This document shows positions 17,566 to 26,133 of a stretch of 64,000 bases of DNA, piece after piece. The position numbers and the translations under genes were made by a program. This DNA is from Variovorax sp. Sphag1AA. Its GTDB lineage: Bacteria > Pseudomonadota > Gammaproteobacteria > Burkholderiales > Burkholderiaceae_C. How positions within the stretch are numbered: position 1 is the stretch's first letter; each line of letters opens with the position of its first letter. The stretch spans positions 124,001 to 188,000 of the forward strand of contig NZ_JACHYC010000001.1 in NCBI RefSeq assembly GCF_014192575.1, written 5' to 3'. Below the pieces are notes generated by a model. The model ran no database searches and had not been told where the DNA came from. It was given only the letters and a program-made list of their open reading frames with translations.

Positions 17566-18342
17566 ATGTTCTCCCGGCTGCGTTCCGACATCCAATGCAT
17601 CCTCGACCGCGACCCGGCGGCCCGGTCGCGCTGGGAAGTGCTGACCCTCTACCCGGGGCTGCATGCCGTGGTGCTGCACCGATTCGCGCACTGGTTCTGG
17701 ACCCACGGCTTCAAATGGGTCGGGCGCTTCATCTCCCAGTTCTCGCGCTGGTTCACGGGCATCGAGATCCATCCCGGCGCGATCGTCGGCGAACGCGTGT
17801 TCTTCGATCATGCGATGGGCGTGGTCGTCGGCGAAACCGCGGAAATCGGCGACGGCTGCACGATCTACCAGGGCGTGACGCTGGGCGGGACTTCGCTCTA
17901 CAAGGGCACCAAGCGGCATCCGACGCTGGGCCGTAACGTAGTGGTCAGTGCGGGGGCGAAGGTGCTGGGCGGCTTCGTTGTAGGCGACGGCGCGAAGATC
18001 GGCAGCAATGCGGTCGTGATCAAGCCGGTGCCTGCCGGTGCGACGGCCGTGGGCATTCCGGCGCGGATCATTCCTTCGAAGGCGGGGGAGAGCGCTGACG
18101 TGACGCAGCCGGCGGCCGCGAAGTTCTCGGCCTACGGCGTCACGCTGGAGGACGATCCCCTGAGCCAGGCCATGAAGGGCCTCATCGACCACACTGCGAG
18201 CCAGGAACACCAGATCGCGATGCTGTGGCAGGCCCTTGAGACGCTGTCGAAGCAGCCGGGCAAGAAGGACTGCGTGCCTTGCGATGCGGCAAAAGACGAG
18301 TCCTTTGAGGCGGAGAAGCTGACGCAGTTGATCGGGAAGTGA
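17566..18342 (+). CDS. cysE: serine O-acetyltransferase
   Basis: The 258-residue enzyme acetylates L-serine with acetyl-CoA, the first step of cysteine synthesis. It shows the left-handed beta-helix hexapeptide repeats and the family core IHPGAIVGERVFFDHAMGVV, then GETAEIGDGCTIYQGVTLGG with the catalytic His/Asp region. The N-terminal helical part is short, as in the EpsC/CysE form found in many non-enteric bacteria. A 60-residue C-terminal tail after the helix has two cysteines near the end (DCVPCD). A strong terminator follows at 18365-18390. Confidence 0.95.
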   Translation: MFSRLRSDIQCILDRDPAARSRWEVLTLYPGLHAVVLHRFAHWFWTHGFKWVGRFISQFSRWFTGIEIHPGAIVGERVFFDHAMGVVVGETAEIGDGCTIYQGVTLGGTSLYKGTKRHPTLGRNVVVSAGAKVLGGFVVGDGAKIGSNAVVIKPVPAGATAVGIPARIIPSKAGESADVTQPAAAKFSAYGVTLEDDPLSQAMKGLIDHTASQEHQIAMLWQALETLSKQPGKKDCVPCDAAKDESFEAEKLTQLIGK

Positions 18343-18364
18343 CGCGGGTCTGATCCGCCCAAAG

Positions 18365-18390
18365 AAAAAGGCGCCCTGGGGCGCCTTTTT
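18365..18390. terminator. bidirectional intrinsic terminator
   Basis: Perfect 11-bp arms AAAAAGGCGCC (18365-18375) and GGCGCCTTTTT (18380-18390) around the loop CTGG. It separates convergent cysE and the ETF-QO gene and can act on both. Confidence 0.94.
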
Positions 18391-18402
18391 CATGTGCGGG
18401 CC

Positions 18403-20100
18403 TTACATGCCCACGTAGTTCGGTCCACCGCCGCCTTCAGGCGTGACCCACACGATGTTCTGCGTCGGGTCCTTGATGTCGCAGGTCTTGCAGTGCACGC
18501 AGTTCTGCGCGTTGATCTGCAGGCGCTCCTTGCCGGTCGATTCGTCGGGCACGAACTCGTAGACGCCGGCCGGGCAGTAGCGGCCTTCGGGCCCGGCGTA
18601 CTCGGGCAGGTTGATCTGCGTCGGGACCGCCGCGTTCTTCAGCGTCAGGTGCGCCGGCTGGTTCTCTTCGTGGTTGGTGTTGCTGATGAACACCGAAGAG
18701 AGCCGGTCGAAGGTCAACTTACCATCGGGCTTGGGATAGTTGATCTTCTTCGAGGCCGATGCGCGCTTGAGCCGCTCGTTATCGGGCTGGTTGCGGTGAA
18801 TGGTCCATGGCACGTGGCCACGCAGCAGGAACTGCTCGATGCCGGTCATGATCGTGCCGACCGCGATGCCCTTCTTGAACCACTGCTTGAAGTTGCGCGC
18901 CTTCTTCAGCTCGGTGTGCAGCCAGCTGCGCTCGAAGGCGGCCGGGTAGCCGTTGAGCTCGTCATGCTGACGGCCGCCCATCACGGCGTCGTAGGCGGCT
19001 TCTGCCGCGAGCATGCCGGTCTTGATTGCGGCGTGGCTGCCCTTGATGCGGCTGGCGTTGAGGTAGCCGGCATCGCAGCCGACCAGCGCGCCGCCCGGGA
19101 ACACCGTCTTCGGCAGCGAGAGCAGGCCGCCTGCGGTGATTGCGCGTGCGCCGTAGCTCAGGCGCTTGGGTGCCTTCAGGCCCTTGTCCTGGCCTTCGAA
19201 GTACCAGCGGATGTTGGGGTGCGTCTTGAAGCGCTGGAATTCCTCGAACGGGCTCAGGTACGGGTTCTGGTAGTCGAGGCCGACGACGAAGCCGACCACG
19301 ATCTGGTTGTTTTCGGCGTGATAGAGGAACGAGCCGCCGTAGGTGTCCGAAGGCAGCGGCCAGCCGGCGGTGTGCACGGCGAGACCGGGCTCGTGGCGCG
19401 CGGGGTCGATTTCCCACAGTTCCTTGATGCCGATGCCGTAGCTTTGCGGGTCCTTGCCGGCGTCGAGCTTGTACTTGGCGATGAGCTGGCGGCCCAGGTG
19501 GCCGCGTGCGCCTTCCGCGAAGATCGTGTACTTGCCGAGCAGCTCCATGCCGAGCTGGAAGTTCTCGGTGGGCTCGCCGTCCTTGCCGATGCCCATGTTG
19601 CCGGTGGCGACGCCGCGCACCTTGCCGTCCTCGGTGTAGAGCACCTCGGCCGCCGGGAAGCCCGGGAAGATCTCGACGCCGAGTGCTTCAGCCTGTTGTG
19701 CCAGCCAGCGCACCACGTTGCCGAGGCTGACGATGTAGTTGCCCTCGTTGTGGAAGTTGTGGGGCAGCATGAAGTTGGGGGTACGCGTGGCGCCGGTCTC
19801 GGTCAGCATCAGGAACGTGTCCTGCGTGACGGGCTGGTTCAGCGGTGCGCCCATTTCTTCCCAGTCGGGGAGCAACTCGTAGAGCGCACGCGGATCCATG
19901 ATCGCGCCCGAGAGGATGTGCGCGCCAGGCTCGGAACCCTTCTCGAGCACGACCACCGAGATCTCCTTGCCATGAGAGGCGGCGAGCTGCTTCAGCCGGA
20001 TGGCGGTCGAGAGGCCTGCGGGGCCCGCACCTACGACCACCACGTCGTATTCCATGGATTCGCGGGGGCCGAACTGGGCAAGTATTTCGTCGTTCGTCAT
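18403..20100 (-). CDS. electron transfer flavoprotein-ubiquinone oxidoreductase
   Basis: This 565-residue monotopic membrane enzyme passes electrons from ETF, reduced by acyl-CoA dehydrogenases, to ubiquinone. An FAD dinucleotide-binding motif VVVVGAGPAGLSTAIRL lies near residue 20. The C-terminus has the 4Fe-4S ferredoxin-like motif, with Cys in CPAGVYEF and then NCVHCKTCDIKDPTQNIVW, and ends in GGGGPNYVGM as usual for the family. It would serve the isobutyryl-CoA-type dehydrogenase encoded at 42.2 kb. It diverges from the SDR gene across 116 bp. Confidence 0.96.
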   Translation of the reverse strand: MTNDEILAQFGPRESMEYDVVVVGAGPAGLSTAIRLKQLAASHGKEISVVVLEKGSEPGAHILSGAIMDPRALYELLPDWEEMGAPLNQPVTQDTFLMLTETGATRTPNFMLPHNFHNEGNYIVSLGNVVRWLAQQAEALGVEIFPGFPAAEVLYTEDGKVRGVATGNMGIGKDGEPTENFQLGMELLGKYTIFAEGARGHLGRQLIAKYKLDAGKDPQSYGIGIKELWEIDPARHEPGLAVHTAGWPLPSDTYGGSFLYHAENNQIVVGFVVGLDYQNPYLSPFEEFQRFKTHPNIRWYFEGQDKGLKAPKRLSYGARAITAGGLLSLPKTVFPGGALVGCDAGYLNASRIKGSHAAIKTGMLAAEAAYDAVMGGRQHDELNGYPAAFERSWLHTELKKARNFKQWFKKGIAVGTIMTGIEQFLLRGHVPWTIHRNQPDNERLKRASASKKINYPKPDGKLTFDRLSSVFISNTNHEENQPAHLTLKNAAVPTQINLPEYAGPEGRYCPAGVYEFVPDESTGKERLQINAQNCVHCKTCDIKDPTQNIVWVTPEGGGGPNYVGM

Positions 20101-20216
20101 GTGGGTCTCGTCGATAATGATCTGAGGGTGCGAGGCACCGCTGTGGCGGGGCCATTTTATGCGGCGGTTGTGGGTGCTCCGAGCCGTCGCATTGGCGACT
20201 CCCAGAGGATCTCTCC

Positions 20217-20999
20217 ATGGCGTACAGCATCGATCTTTCCGGCCGGGTGGCCTTCGTCACCGGCGCGTCGAGCGGCCTCGGCGCGCAGTTCTCCAAAACA
20301 CTGGCACGCGCGGGCGCAGCAGTGGTTCTCGCGAGCCGCAGCACCGACAGGCTCAAGGAGCTTCGCGCGCGCATCGAGGGCGAGGGCGGCGACGCTCACG
20401 TCGTGGACCTCGACGTCACCGATCTGGACAGCATCAAGGCCGCGGTCGCTCGTGCGGAAACCGAAGTCGGGCCGATCGACATCCTTGTCAACAACTCCGG
20501 TGTCAGCACCACGCAGCGCCTGCAGGAAGTGTCCGGCGAGGACTACGACTTCATCTTCGATACCAACGTCAAAGGCTCCTTCTTTGTCGCGCAGGAGATA
20601 GGCAAGCGCATGCTTGCCCGTGCCAAGGGCGCGGCGCCGGGCACCTACATCGGCGGGCGGATCATCAACATCGCCTCGGTCGCGGCGCTCAAGGTGCTGC
20701 CGCAGATCGGGGTCTATTGCATGAGCAAGGCGGCCGTGGTGCAGATGACCAAGGCCATGGCGCTTGAGTGGGGCCGCTTCGGCATCAACGTCAACGCACT
20801 GTGCCCCGGCTACATCGCGACCGAGCTCAACGAAGAGCACTGGGTCACCGATGGTGGGCAGAAGCTTGTCGGCATGCTGCCGCGCAAACGCGTCGGCAAG
20901 CCCGAGGACCTCGACGGGCTCATCGTGCTGCTCGCCAGCGGCGAGAGCCATTTCGTGAACGGTGCAGTCATCGCAGCGGACGATGGCTTCGCGCTCTAG
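20217..20999 (+). CDS. short-chain dehydrogenase/reductase (SDR family)
   Basis: The 260-residue classical SDR has the nucleotide-binding motif TGASSGLGAQF (TGxxxGxG), NNSG in the fourth strand, the catalytic Ser in IINIASVAAL and the YxxxK pair in VYCMSKAAV. The C-terminal INVNALCPGYIATELN is also typical. The residues after the second strand (LASRS) suggest NADP(H) rather than NAD(H), as inference. A thioesterase gene follows after 15 bp, so the two probably act in one acyl-CoA or ketoacyl pathway. The substrate is not evident. Confidence 0.9.
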   Translation: MAYSIDLSGRVAFVTGASSGLGAQFSKTLARAGAAVVLASRSTDRLKELRARIEGEGGDAHVVDLDVTDLDSIKAAVARAETEVGPIDILVNNSGVSTTQRLQEVSGEDYDFIFDTNVKGSFFVAQEIGKRMLARAKGAAPGTYIGGRIINIASVAALKVLPQIGVYCMSKAAVVQMTKAMALEWGRFGINVNALCPGYIATELNEEHWVTDGGQKLVGMLPRKRVGKPEDLDGLIVLLASGESHFVNGAVIAADDGFAL

Positions 21000-21014
21000 A
21001 GACCAGGACCATCC

Positions 21015-21437
21015 ATGCGGATCGAAATCCCCGAAAAGAAGAAGCTCGTCTATGAAACGTCCATCCCCATCCGCTGGGGCGACATGGACGCGATGGGGCA
21101 TCTCAACAACACCACGTATTTCAGGTACCTGGAAATCGCGCGCATCGACTGGATGCATTCCCTTGGCCATGAGCCGATGCCGGAAGGCCAGGGCATCGTG
21201 ATCGTCAATGCGTTCTGCAACTTCTACAGGCAGATCGAGTATCCGGGTGACGTGCTGCTGAAGATGTACGTGAGCGACCCGGGCCGGACCACCTTCGAGA
21301 GCTGGGCCACGATGGCGCGTGCCGATGCGCCCGAAGTGATCTGTGCGGCGGGTGGCGCCACCACGATCTGGATCGACGTCGCCGCGCAGAAGGCGCTGAC
21401 GCTGCCGGACTGGCTCAGGGAGCTGGCGACGGTGTAG
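21015..21437 (+). CDS. acyl-CoA thioesterase, 4HBT/YbgC-type hotdog fold
   Basis: This 140-residue protein contains the hotdog-fold thioesterase signature IRWGDMDAMGHLNNTTYFRYLE, with the catalytic Asp of the 4-hydroxybenzoyl-CoA thioesterase class. That is followed by ARIDWMHSLG and the beta strands RQIEYPGDVLLKMYV. Such enzymes hydrolyse acyl-CoA esters. The gene is 15 bp downstream of the SDR gene and converges with the sensor kinase gene. The acyl specificity cannot be read from sequence. Confidence 0.9.
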   Translation: MRIEIPEKKKLVYETSIPIRWGDMDAMGHLNNTTYFRYLEIARIDWMHSLGHEPMPEGQGIVIVNAFCNFYRQIEYPGDVLLKMYVSDPGRTTFESWATMARADAPEVICAAGGATTIWIDVAAQKALTLPDWLRELATV

Positions 21438-21448
21438 CCGCCGCCTCG

Positions 21449-22816
21449 TCAAGCCGGCCGCAGCACGATCCGGGCTTCAAAGCCGGTCGCTGCGCCGGGC
21501 GGCGGCGAAGCCAGGTCGAGCCGGCCGCCGAGCTTGTCGACGATGGTGTTCACGATCGACAGCCCAAGCCCGTAGCCCGCGCGGTCCGAGCCGTGACGCA
21601 CATGGCGTTGCTGCAGCGTATGCAGTTCCTCCGGGCTCACCCCCGGCCCGAAATCGCGCACGGCGAGGGTGCAGGGCGACATCACTTCGATCGAGACACG
21701 TCCCTTGCCATAGCGCAGGGCGTTCTCCACGAGGTTGCGCAGTGCGATCGCAAGCGAGTCGACATCACCGAGCGCAATCGGCGGCTCGGTATCGGGCACC
21801 TTGAGTTTGAGGCGCTCGTTGACGCGCGCGTCCTGCCAGAACTCCTGTGCAACGGTGCCGGCGAGCTGGACCAGGTCGACCCGCGCGCGCGTTAGCGAAG
21901 CCCCGGATTCGGCGCGCGAAAGCTGCAGCAGCTTCTCGGCGCGATGGCCGAGTACCTGCAGTGCTTCGAGCGCGGCCGCCACTTCCTCGCGCTTCAGGTC
22001 GTGTTCGAGCGCAGTCTGGAGCCGCAGCCGGGCTGCGGCGAGCGGCGTGCGCAGTTCGTGCGCGGCATTTGCGGCGAGCGCGCGCTCGACGTCGAGCGAA
22101 TGCGACAGCCGCTCCAGCAACTGGTTGACGTGGTCCCCAACCGATCGCAGCTCCTTGGGCAGGCCCGGCAGGCGGATCGGGCGCAGGTCGGTACCGCTGC
22201 GCTGCTCGATCTCGGCGGCCAGCGCCTGCAGGCCGCGAAGCTCGCTGCGCGCGACGTTGCGCAGGACCAGCGCGAGCAGCGGCAGCACCGCGCCCAGCGG
22301 AATGATCAGCCCCAGCAAGGTCCGATTGAGGGCGGAGCGCCGCTCGTCCAGTGGGTCGGCGACCTGGAAGTAGAGGTTGCGCGAGGGGTGATGCACGGTG
22401 TAGATCCGCCACGGCTCGGCGTTCGCGAAACCCGGGGCCAGCGGCACGTCGAACGATGTGCCGGCCGCTTCGGCGGAACGCAGGAGGATGTGCTCGCCCG
22501 GATCGACCACCTGATAGATCACCGCATCCGAAGAGAAGAGCTGCGGCCGCGCAATCAAGGGCTTGGGTGCGTCCGGATGGGCAGTCTGGAGCTTGTCGAG
22601 CTCGCTGAGCGCCATGTCGAACATCCGGTGCGAGACCTCGATCAGTTCGTTGTCGAAGTTGTGGTTGATCTCGCGGTCCACATACCAGACCACGCCAAGC
22701 ACGCACAGGAGCCAGACCCCGCCAACCCAGACGATGAGCGTGCGCGTGAGCCGACCGGCGAGCGAATCGCGCTTGAGCGGCTCGGTGGTGGACAGGCGCA
22801 GGAAGCCGAGATTCAT
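21449..22816 (-). CDS. sensor histidine kinase of a two-component system (PmrB/QseC-like)
   Basis: The 455-residue membrane kinase has a first membrane segment near residues 28-48, a periplasmic region of about 110 residues, and a second segment near 165-185. A HAMP-like linker follows, then the H-box AANAAHELRTPLAAARLRL with His near 252, an N-box NLVENALRYGKG and G-boxes DFGPGVS and GYGLGLSIV. It overlaps the response-regulator gene by 4 nt. Divergent neighbours encode a PAP2 phosphatase and the lipid A phosphoethanolamine transferase EptA, so a PmrB-like role in sensing cationic peptides or metal is inferred. Confidence 0.9.
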   Translation of the reverse strand: MNLGFLRLSTTEPLKRDSLAGRLTRTLIVWVGGVWLLCVLGVVWYVDREINHNFDNELIEVSHRMFDMALSELDKLQTAHPDAPKPLIARPQLFSSDAVIYQVVDPGEHILLRSAEAAGTSFDVPLAPGFANAEPWRIYTVHHPSRNLYFQVADPLDERRSALNRTLLGLIIPLGAVLPLLALVLRNVARSELRGLQALAAEIEQRSGTDLRPIRLPGLPKELRSVGDHVNQLLERLSHSLDVERALAANAAHELRTPLAAARLRLQTALEHDLKREEVAAALEALQVLGHRAEKLLQLSRAESGASLTRARVDLVQLAGTVAQEFWQDARVNERLKLKVPDTEPPIALGDVDSLAIALRNLVENALRYGKGRVSIEVMSPCTLAVRDFGPGVSPEELHTLQQRHVRHGSDRAGYGLGLSIVNTIVDKLGGRLDLASPPPGAATGFEARIVLRPA

Positions 22817-23490
22817 TCGTCCTCGTCGTCGGGGCTGAACGAAAGCCGGTAGCCGAGTCCGCGCAGGGTCTGGATGTGATTGCGGCCGAGCTTGCGGCGC
22901 AGGCGGCTGATGAACACCTCGAGCGTGTTGCTGTCGGCTTCGTCACCGAAGCCATAGAGCGCGTCGGCCAGGTTCTCACGCGTGTGGATGCGGTCGGGCC
23001 GCGTGGCCATCACCCGCAACAGCGCCCATTCCTTCTGGGTGAGCGTGACCGGAATGCCGTCCTTGCGCACCAGGTCGCGCGCCAGGTCGATCTCCAGCTT
23101 GCCCAGTTGAAGCACCGGCGAACTGTTGGTGCTGCGCCGCCGCTCGACCGCACGCAGCCGTGCGAGCAGCTCAGCAGGGTCGTAGGGCTTGATCAGGTAG
23201 TCGTCTGCGCCCGCGTCCAGGCCGCGGATGCGGTCGGTCACCTGATCACGGGCGGTGAGCACGATCACGATGGGGCGGTCGCGCAGTGCCCGAACGCTCG
23301 GCAGGAGCGAAAGGCCATCCCCGTCGCCCAAATGCAGATCCAGCAGGACCGCCGCGTACTGCACGGCCGCGAGCGCTGCACGCGCCTCGGCGAGGCCTGG
23401 CGCGACGTCGACCACGAAAGCCTTGGCGACGAGATAGCTGCAGAGTGCGCTCGCGAGGGCGGCGTCATCTTCGACCAGCAATATGCGCAC
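22813..23490 (-). CDS. OmpR-family response regulator (PmrA/QseB-like)
   Basis: The 225-residue regulator has a receiver domain (MRILLVEDDAALASAL, phospho-Asp in LLDLHLGDGDG near residue 50, Lys in YLIKPYDPAELL). A winged-helix output domain follows (LTQKEWALLRVMA, then EVFISRLRRKLG and IQTLRGLGYRL). I chose the GTG at 23490, which gives the canonical MRILLVEDD start. An in-frame TTG at 23514 coincides with the expected transcription start behind a minus-strand -10 (TAGACT, complement of 23522-23527). Paired direct repeats upstream of the two divergent enzyme genes have the 11-bp phasing this class recognises. Confidence 0.92.
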   Translation of the reverse strand: MRILLVEDDAALASALCSYLVAKAFVVDVAPGLAEARAALAAVQYAAVLLDLHLGDGDGLSLLPSVRALRDRPIVIVLTARDQVTDRIRGLDAGADDYLIKPYDPAELLARLRAVERRRSTNSSPVLQLGKLEIDLARDLVRKDGIPVTLTQKEWALLRVMATRPDRIHTRENLADALYGFGDEADSNTLEVFISRLRRKLGRNHIQTLRGLGYRLSFSPDDEDE

Positions 23491-23564
23491 CTCGGCCCCC
23501 TTTCCAAATGACAAAAGCGGAAGTCTAGTGCCAGCGCCGGCCGGCGGCCGCTCGCCCTGCAGGC

Positions 23565-23596
23565 TTCAGCCTGGATTCATGCGGTGGCCATAAGCT
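23565..23596 (+). promoter_or_regulatory. PmrA-like box and -10 element upstream of the PAP2 gene
   Basis: TTCAG (23565-23569) and TTCAT (23576-23580) are direct repeats in 11-bp phase. The second ends exactly 10 nt before a -10-like TAAGCT (23591-23596). The ATG is 9 nt further on. The same geometry recurs upstream of eptA, and no good -35 is present, which fits an activator-dependent promoter. Confidence 0.6.
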
Positions 23597-23605
23597 CGCG
23601 CCCCG

Positions 23606-24316
23606 ATGTCCCGGTCCCCGCTCGTCCGTCCGTTTCCCCTGACTTTGCTGGCGCTGCTCCTGTTGCTGCTGTGGGACGCCAGCGGACTGGATCTCGTGCT
23701 CGCCCGCGCGATGGGCACGCCGCTGGGCTTTCCGTGGCGGGACAACTGGTTCCTCGTGAACGTGATGCACGAGGGTGCCAAGGCATTGAGCTGGGTGCTG
23801 ACCATGGCGCTCTTCGTCGCGATCCCGTGGCCTTTCGGAGCGTTGCGACGGCTCGGGCGCAGCGACAGGGTGCAGCTTGCGATCAGCGCGCTGGCATCGG
23901 TCGCAGTCATTTCCCTGATGAAGCGCGCAAGCAGCACGAGTTGCCCTTGGGACCTGCAGGTATTCGGTGGCGCGGCGCAATACGTCTCGCACTGGTCGTG
24001 GGGCATGCGTGATGGGGGCGGCGGCAACTGCTTTCCGGCAGGTCATGCGTCGGCCGCCTTTGCCTACATGGGCGGCTACTTCGCGTGGCGACGCACATCG
24101 CCTTCGATCGCGCGAGGATGGCTGGCCTGCTCGATGATCGCCGGACTGGCGCTCGGTCTCGCCCAGCAATGGCGCGGCGCTCATTTCATGAGCCACACGC
24201 TGTGGACCGCCTGGTTGTGCTGGGTCACGGGCTACGTCATCGAACTGGCAATGCGGTGGCGTGCCGCACGCTCGACAGGCGATGCCGCTCGCCAGCGCAG
24301 TCTGAATGGAACCTGA
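23606..24316 (+). CDS. PAP2-family membrane phosphatase (lipid phosphatase, LpxE-like role possible)
   Basis: The 236-residue membrane protein has about five hydrophobic segments. PAP2 phosphatase motifs are present in order: KRASSTSCPWD (in place of the KxxxxxxRP motif), CFPAGHASAAFAY (PSGH-type motif) and WRGAHFMSHTLWTAW (SRxxxxxHxxxD-type, with His but a Trp-Thr ending). Such enzymes dephosphorylate lipid phosphates or pyrophosphates at the periplasmic face. Adjacency to eptA and a PmrAB-like system, with a shared box, suggests lipid A or undecaprenyl pyrophosphate as substrate. The start ATG is only 9 nt after the -10, so the leader is very short. Confidence 0.85.
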   Translation: MSRSPLVRPFPLTLLALLLLLLWDASGLDLVLARAMGTPLGFPWRDNWFLVNVMHEGAKALSWVLTMALFVAIPWPFGALRRLGRSDRVQLAISALASVAVISLMKRASSTSCPWDLQVFGGAAQYVSHWSWGMRDGGGGNCFPAGHASAAFAYMGGYFAWRRTSPSIARGWLACSMIAGLALGLAQQWRGAHFMSHTLWTAWLCWVTGYVIELAMRWRAARSTGDAARQRSLNGT

Positions 24317-24324
24317 TTGAAACA

Positions 24325-24356
24325 TTCAGCGAGTTTTCAGTCCTGATTTCTAGTCT
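24325..24356 (+). promoter_or_regulatory. PmrA-like box and -10 element upstream of eptA
   Basis: TTCAG (24325-24329) and TTCAG (24336-24340) are in 11-bp phase, then 10 nt, then TAGTCT (24351-24356). The eptA ATG is 6 nt further on. Box-to--10 spacing is identical to that before the PAP2 gene. Confidence 0.62.
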
Positions 24357-24362
24357 CGTGCG

Positions 24363-26132
24363 ATGTTCGGCTTACGTGCGCATTCCACCTCTCTTCCGCC
24401 CGACCTCGCTTCAGCAGGCTCCACGGAAGATGCGCAGCCGGCCCTCACGCCATGGCGTGCGCTGGACGCCTGGTTTGCGCGTCCGCGCTCGGCGCGCAGC
24501 GTCATCATCTGGTTGAGCCTCTATCTCGCGGTGGCCGCGAACTGGCCGCTGTGGAGCGAACTTGCCCGGATCGGCGGCGCCCCCAGCGTCTACCTGCCGC
24601 TGATCGTGCTGATGTCGCTGCTGCTGATCTGCGGCATGGTCGCGGTGCTTTCGTTCACCGCATGGACGCGATGGATGAAGCTGCTGTGGTTCGGCGTGGC
24701 CGTCCTCGCCGCGGTGGTGCAGCACTACATGCTCACCTATCGCGTCGTGATGGACCCGTCGATGATGGCCAGCGCCCTGCAGACGGACTCGAGCGAAGTC
24801 CAGGACCTGCTGAGCTGGCGCATGCTGTTCAACGTGCTGTGGGTCGTCGCGCTGCCCGCCTGGGCGCTCTGGCGAGTGCGCCTCGTGCCTGCAACTGCGT
24901 TGTCGCAGGTCTGGCGCAACCTGGGGCTGCTGCTGATCTCGGCGGCGGTCGCCGGCGCCGGGGCGTTCGCGATGAACCGGCAGCTTGCACCGCTGATGCG
25001 CAACAACGTGCATCTGCGCTACATGCTGAACCCGCTCGCGAGCATCTATTCGACGACCACGGCGGTGATCAAGCCGATGTTCGTTCACGGCCGGAAGCTG
25101 ATCCCGATGACTGGCGGCACCGTTCTCGGCGCGAGCTACGCGAACCAGGCAAGGCCTCCACTCTTCGTGCTGGTGGTGGGCGAAACCGCGCGAGCCGATC
25201 ACTTCGGGCTCAATGGCTATGCGCGCAACACCACGCCGGAACTCGCCGCGCGGCATGTGCTGAGCTACCGCGACGTGCGTTCCTGCGGTACCAACACCCT
25301 CGCTTCGGTGCCCTGCATGTTCTCGCCGCTCAGCAAGGACGCATTCGAGGCGCGTGAGGATGAATTCGAGAACCTCATGGACGTGCTGCAAGCCTCGGGC
25401 CTTGCGGTGCTGTGGCTGGACAACCAGGCAGGCGGCTGCAAGGGCGTGTGCGACCGCGTTCCGCATGCGTCGGCTTTCGACCGTGTGGACCCGGCGCTCA
25501 AGAGCACGATGTGCGATGTCGACGAGTGCCTCGACGACGTCATGCTGCATGGGTTGGATGAACGGATCGCCGCGTTGCCGGCCGAGCGCCGCAGCAAAGG
25601 CATCGTGCTGGTGATGCATCAGATGGGAAGCCACGGCCCGGCTTACTACAAGCGCTCGTCCACCGACATGAAGCGCTTCATGCCGGAGTGCCGGACGAAT
25701 GCGCTCGCCGAGTGCAGTCACTCCGAACTGATCAACGGCTATGACAATTCGATCGCCTATACCGATCGCTTCCTCGGCAAGACCATCGACTGGCTCAGGG
25801 GGAAGTCACGGAAATTCGATCCGTCGCTACTCTACGTGAGCGATCACGGCGAGTCGCTGGGCGAATACGGCCTGTTCCTGCACGGCGTGCCGTACGGCTT
25901 CGCGCCCGATGTCCAGAAGCGCGTGCCGATGGTGACCTGGTTCGGCGACGGCATGATCGAACGCGAAAAGCTATCGCGCTCGTGCATGGAATCCGGGCTC
26001 GACAAGTCGCTCACGCACGACAACCTCTATCACACCGTGCTGGGTCTGATGGACGTGCAGACGCCAACTTATCTGCCTTCACTCGATGCGCTGGCGAGTT
26101 GCCGCGGGCACGAGCCCGCCGCGACCAGTTGA
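24363..26132 (+). CDS. eptA: phosphoethanolamine-lipid A transferase
   Basis: The 589-residue inner-membrane enzyme has about five N-terminal membrane helices (to about residue 215) and a periplasmic sulfatase-fold domain. Key stretches are FVLVVGETARADHFGLNGYARNT (metal-binding Glu), SCGTNTLASVPCMFSP (the acceptor Thr lies in this motif, about residues 310-312) and LLYVSDHGESLGEYGLFLHG (metal-binding Asp/His). Cysteine pairs as in EptA/MCR are present (for example GGCKGVCD). EptA adds phosphoethanolamine to lipid A phosphates and gives resistance to polymyxins. The upstream box and the neighbouring two-component genes suggest PmrA-type control. Confidence 0.93.
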   Translation: MFGLRAHSTSLPPDLASAGSTEDAQPALTPWRALDAWFARPRSARSVIIWLSLYLAVAANWPLWSELARIGGAPSVYLPLIVLMSLLLICGMVAVLSFTAWTRWMKLLWFGVAVLAAVVQHYMLTYRVVMDPSMMASALQTDSSEVQDLLSWRMLFNVLWVVALPAWALWRVRLVPATALSQVWRNLGLLLISAAVAGAGAFAMNRQLAPLMRNNVHLRYMLNPLASIYSTTTAVIKPMFVHGRKLIPMTGGTVLGASYANQARPPLFVLVVGETARADHFGLNGYARNTTPELAARHVLSYRDVRSCGTNTLASVPCMFSPLSKDAFEAREDEFENLMDVLQASGLAVLWLDNQAGGCKGVCDRVPHASAFDRVDPALKSTMCDVDECLDDVMLHGLDERIAALPAERRSKGIVLVMHQMGSHGPAYYKRSSTDMKRFMPECRTNALAECSHSELINGYDNSIAYTDRFLGKTIDWLRGKSRKFDPSLLYVSDHGESLGEYGLFLHGVPYGFAPDVQKRVPMVTWFGDGMIEREKLSRSCMESGLDKSLTHDNLYHTVLGLMDVQTPTYLPSLDALASCRGHEPAATS

Positions 26133-26133
26133 G

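Noticed and set aside
18394..20601. 735-codon open frame over the ETF-QO gene
   Set aside because: It runs antisense to the ETF-QO gene and then into the SDR gene out of frame; ETF-QO motifs are intact on the other strand.
23491..23564. a PmrA-like box for autoregulation of the response-regulator gene
   Set aside because: On the minus strand a -10 TAGACT is present, but no TTCAG pair lies at the right distance.
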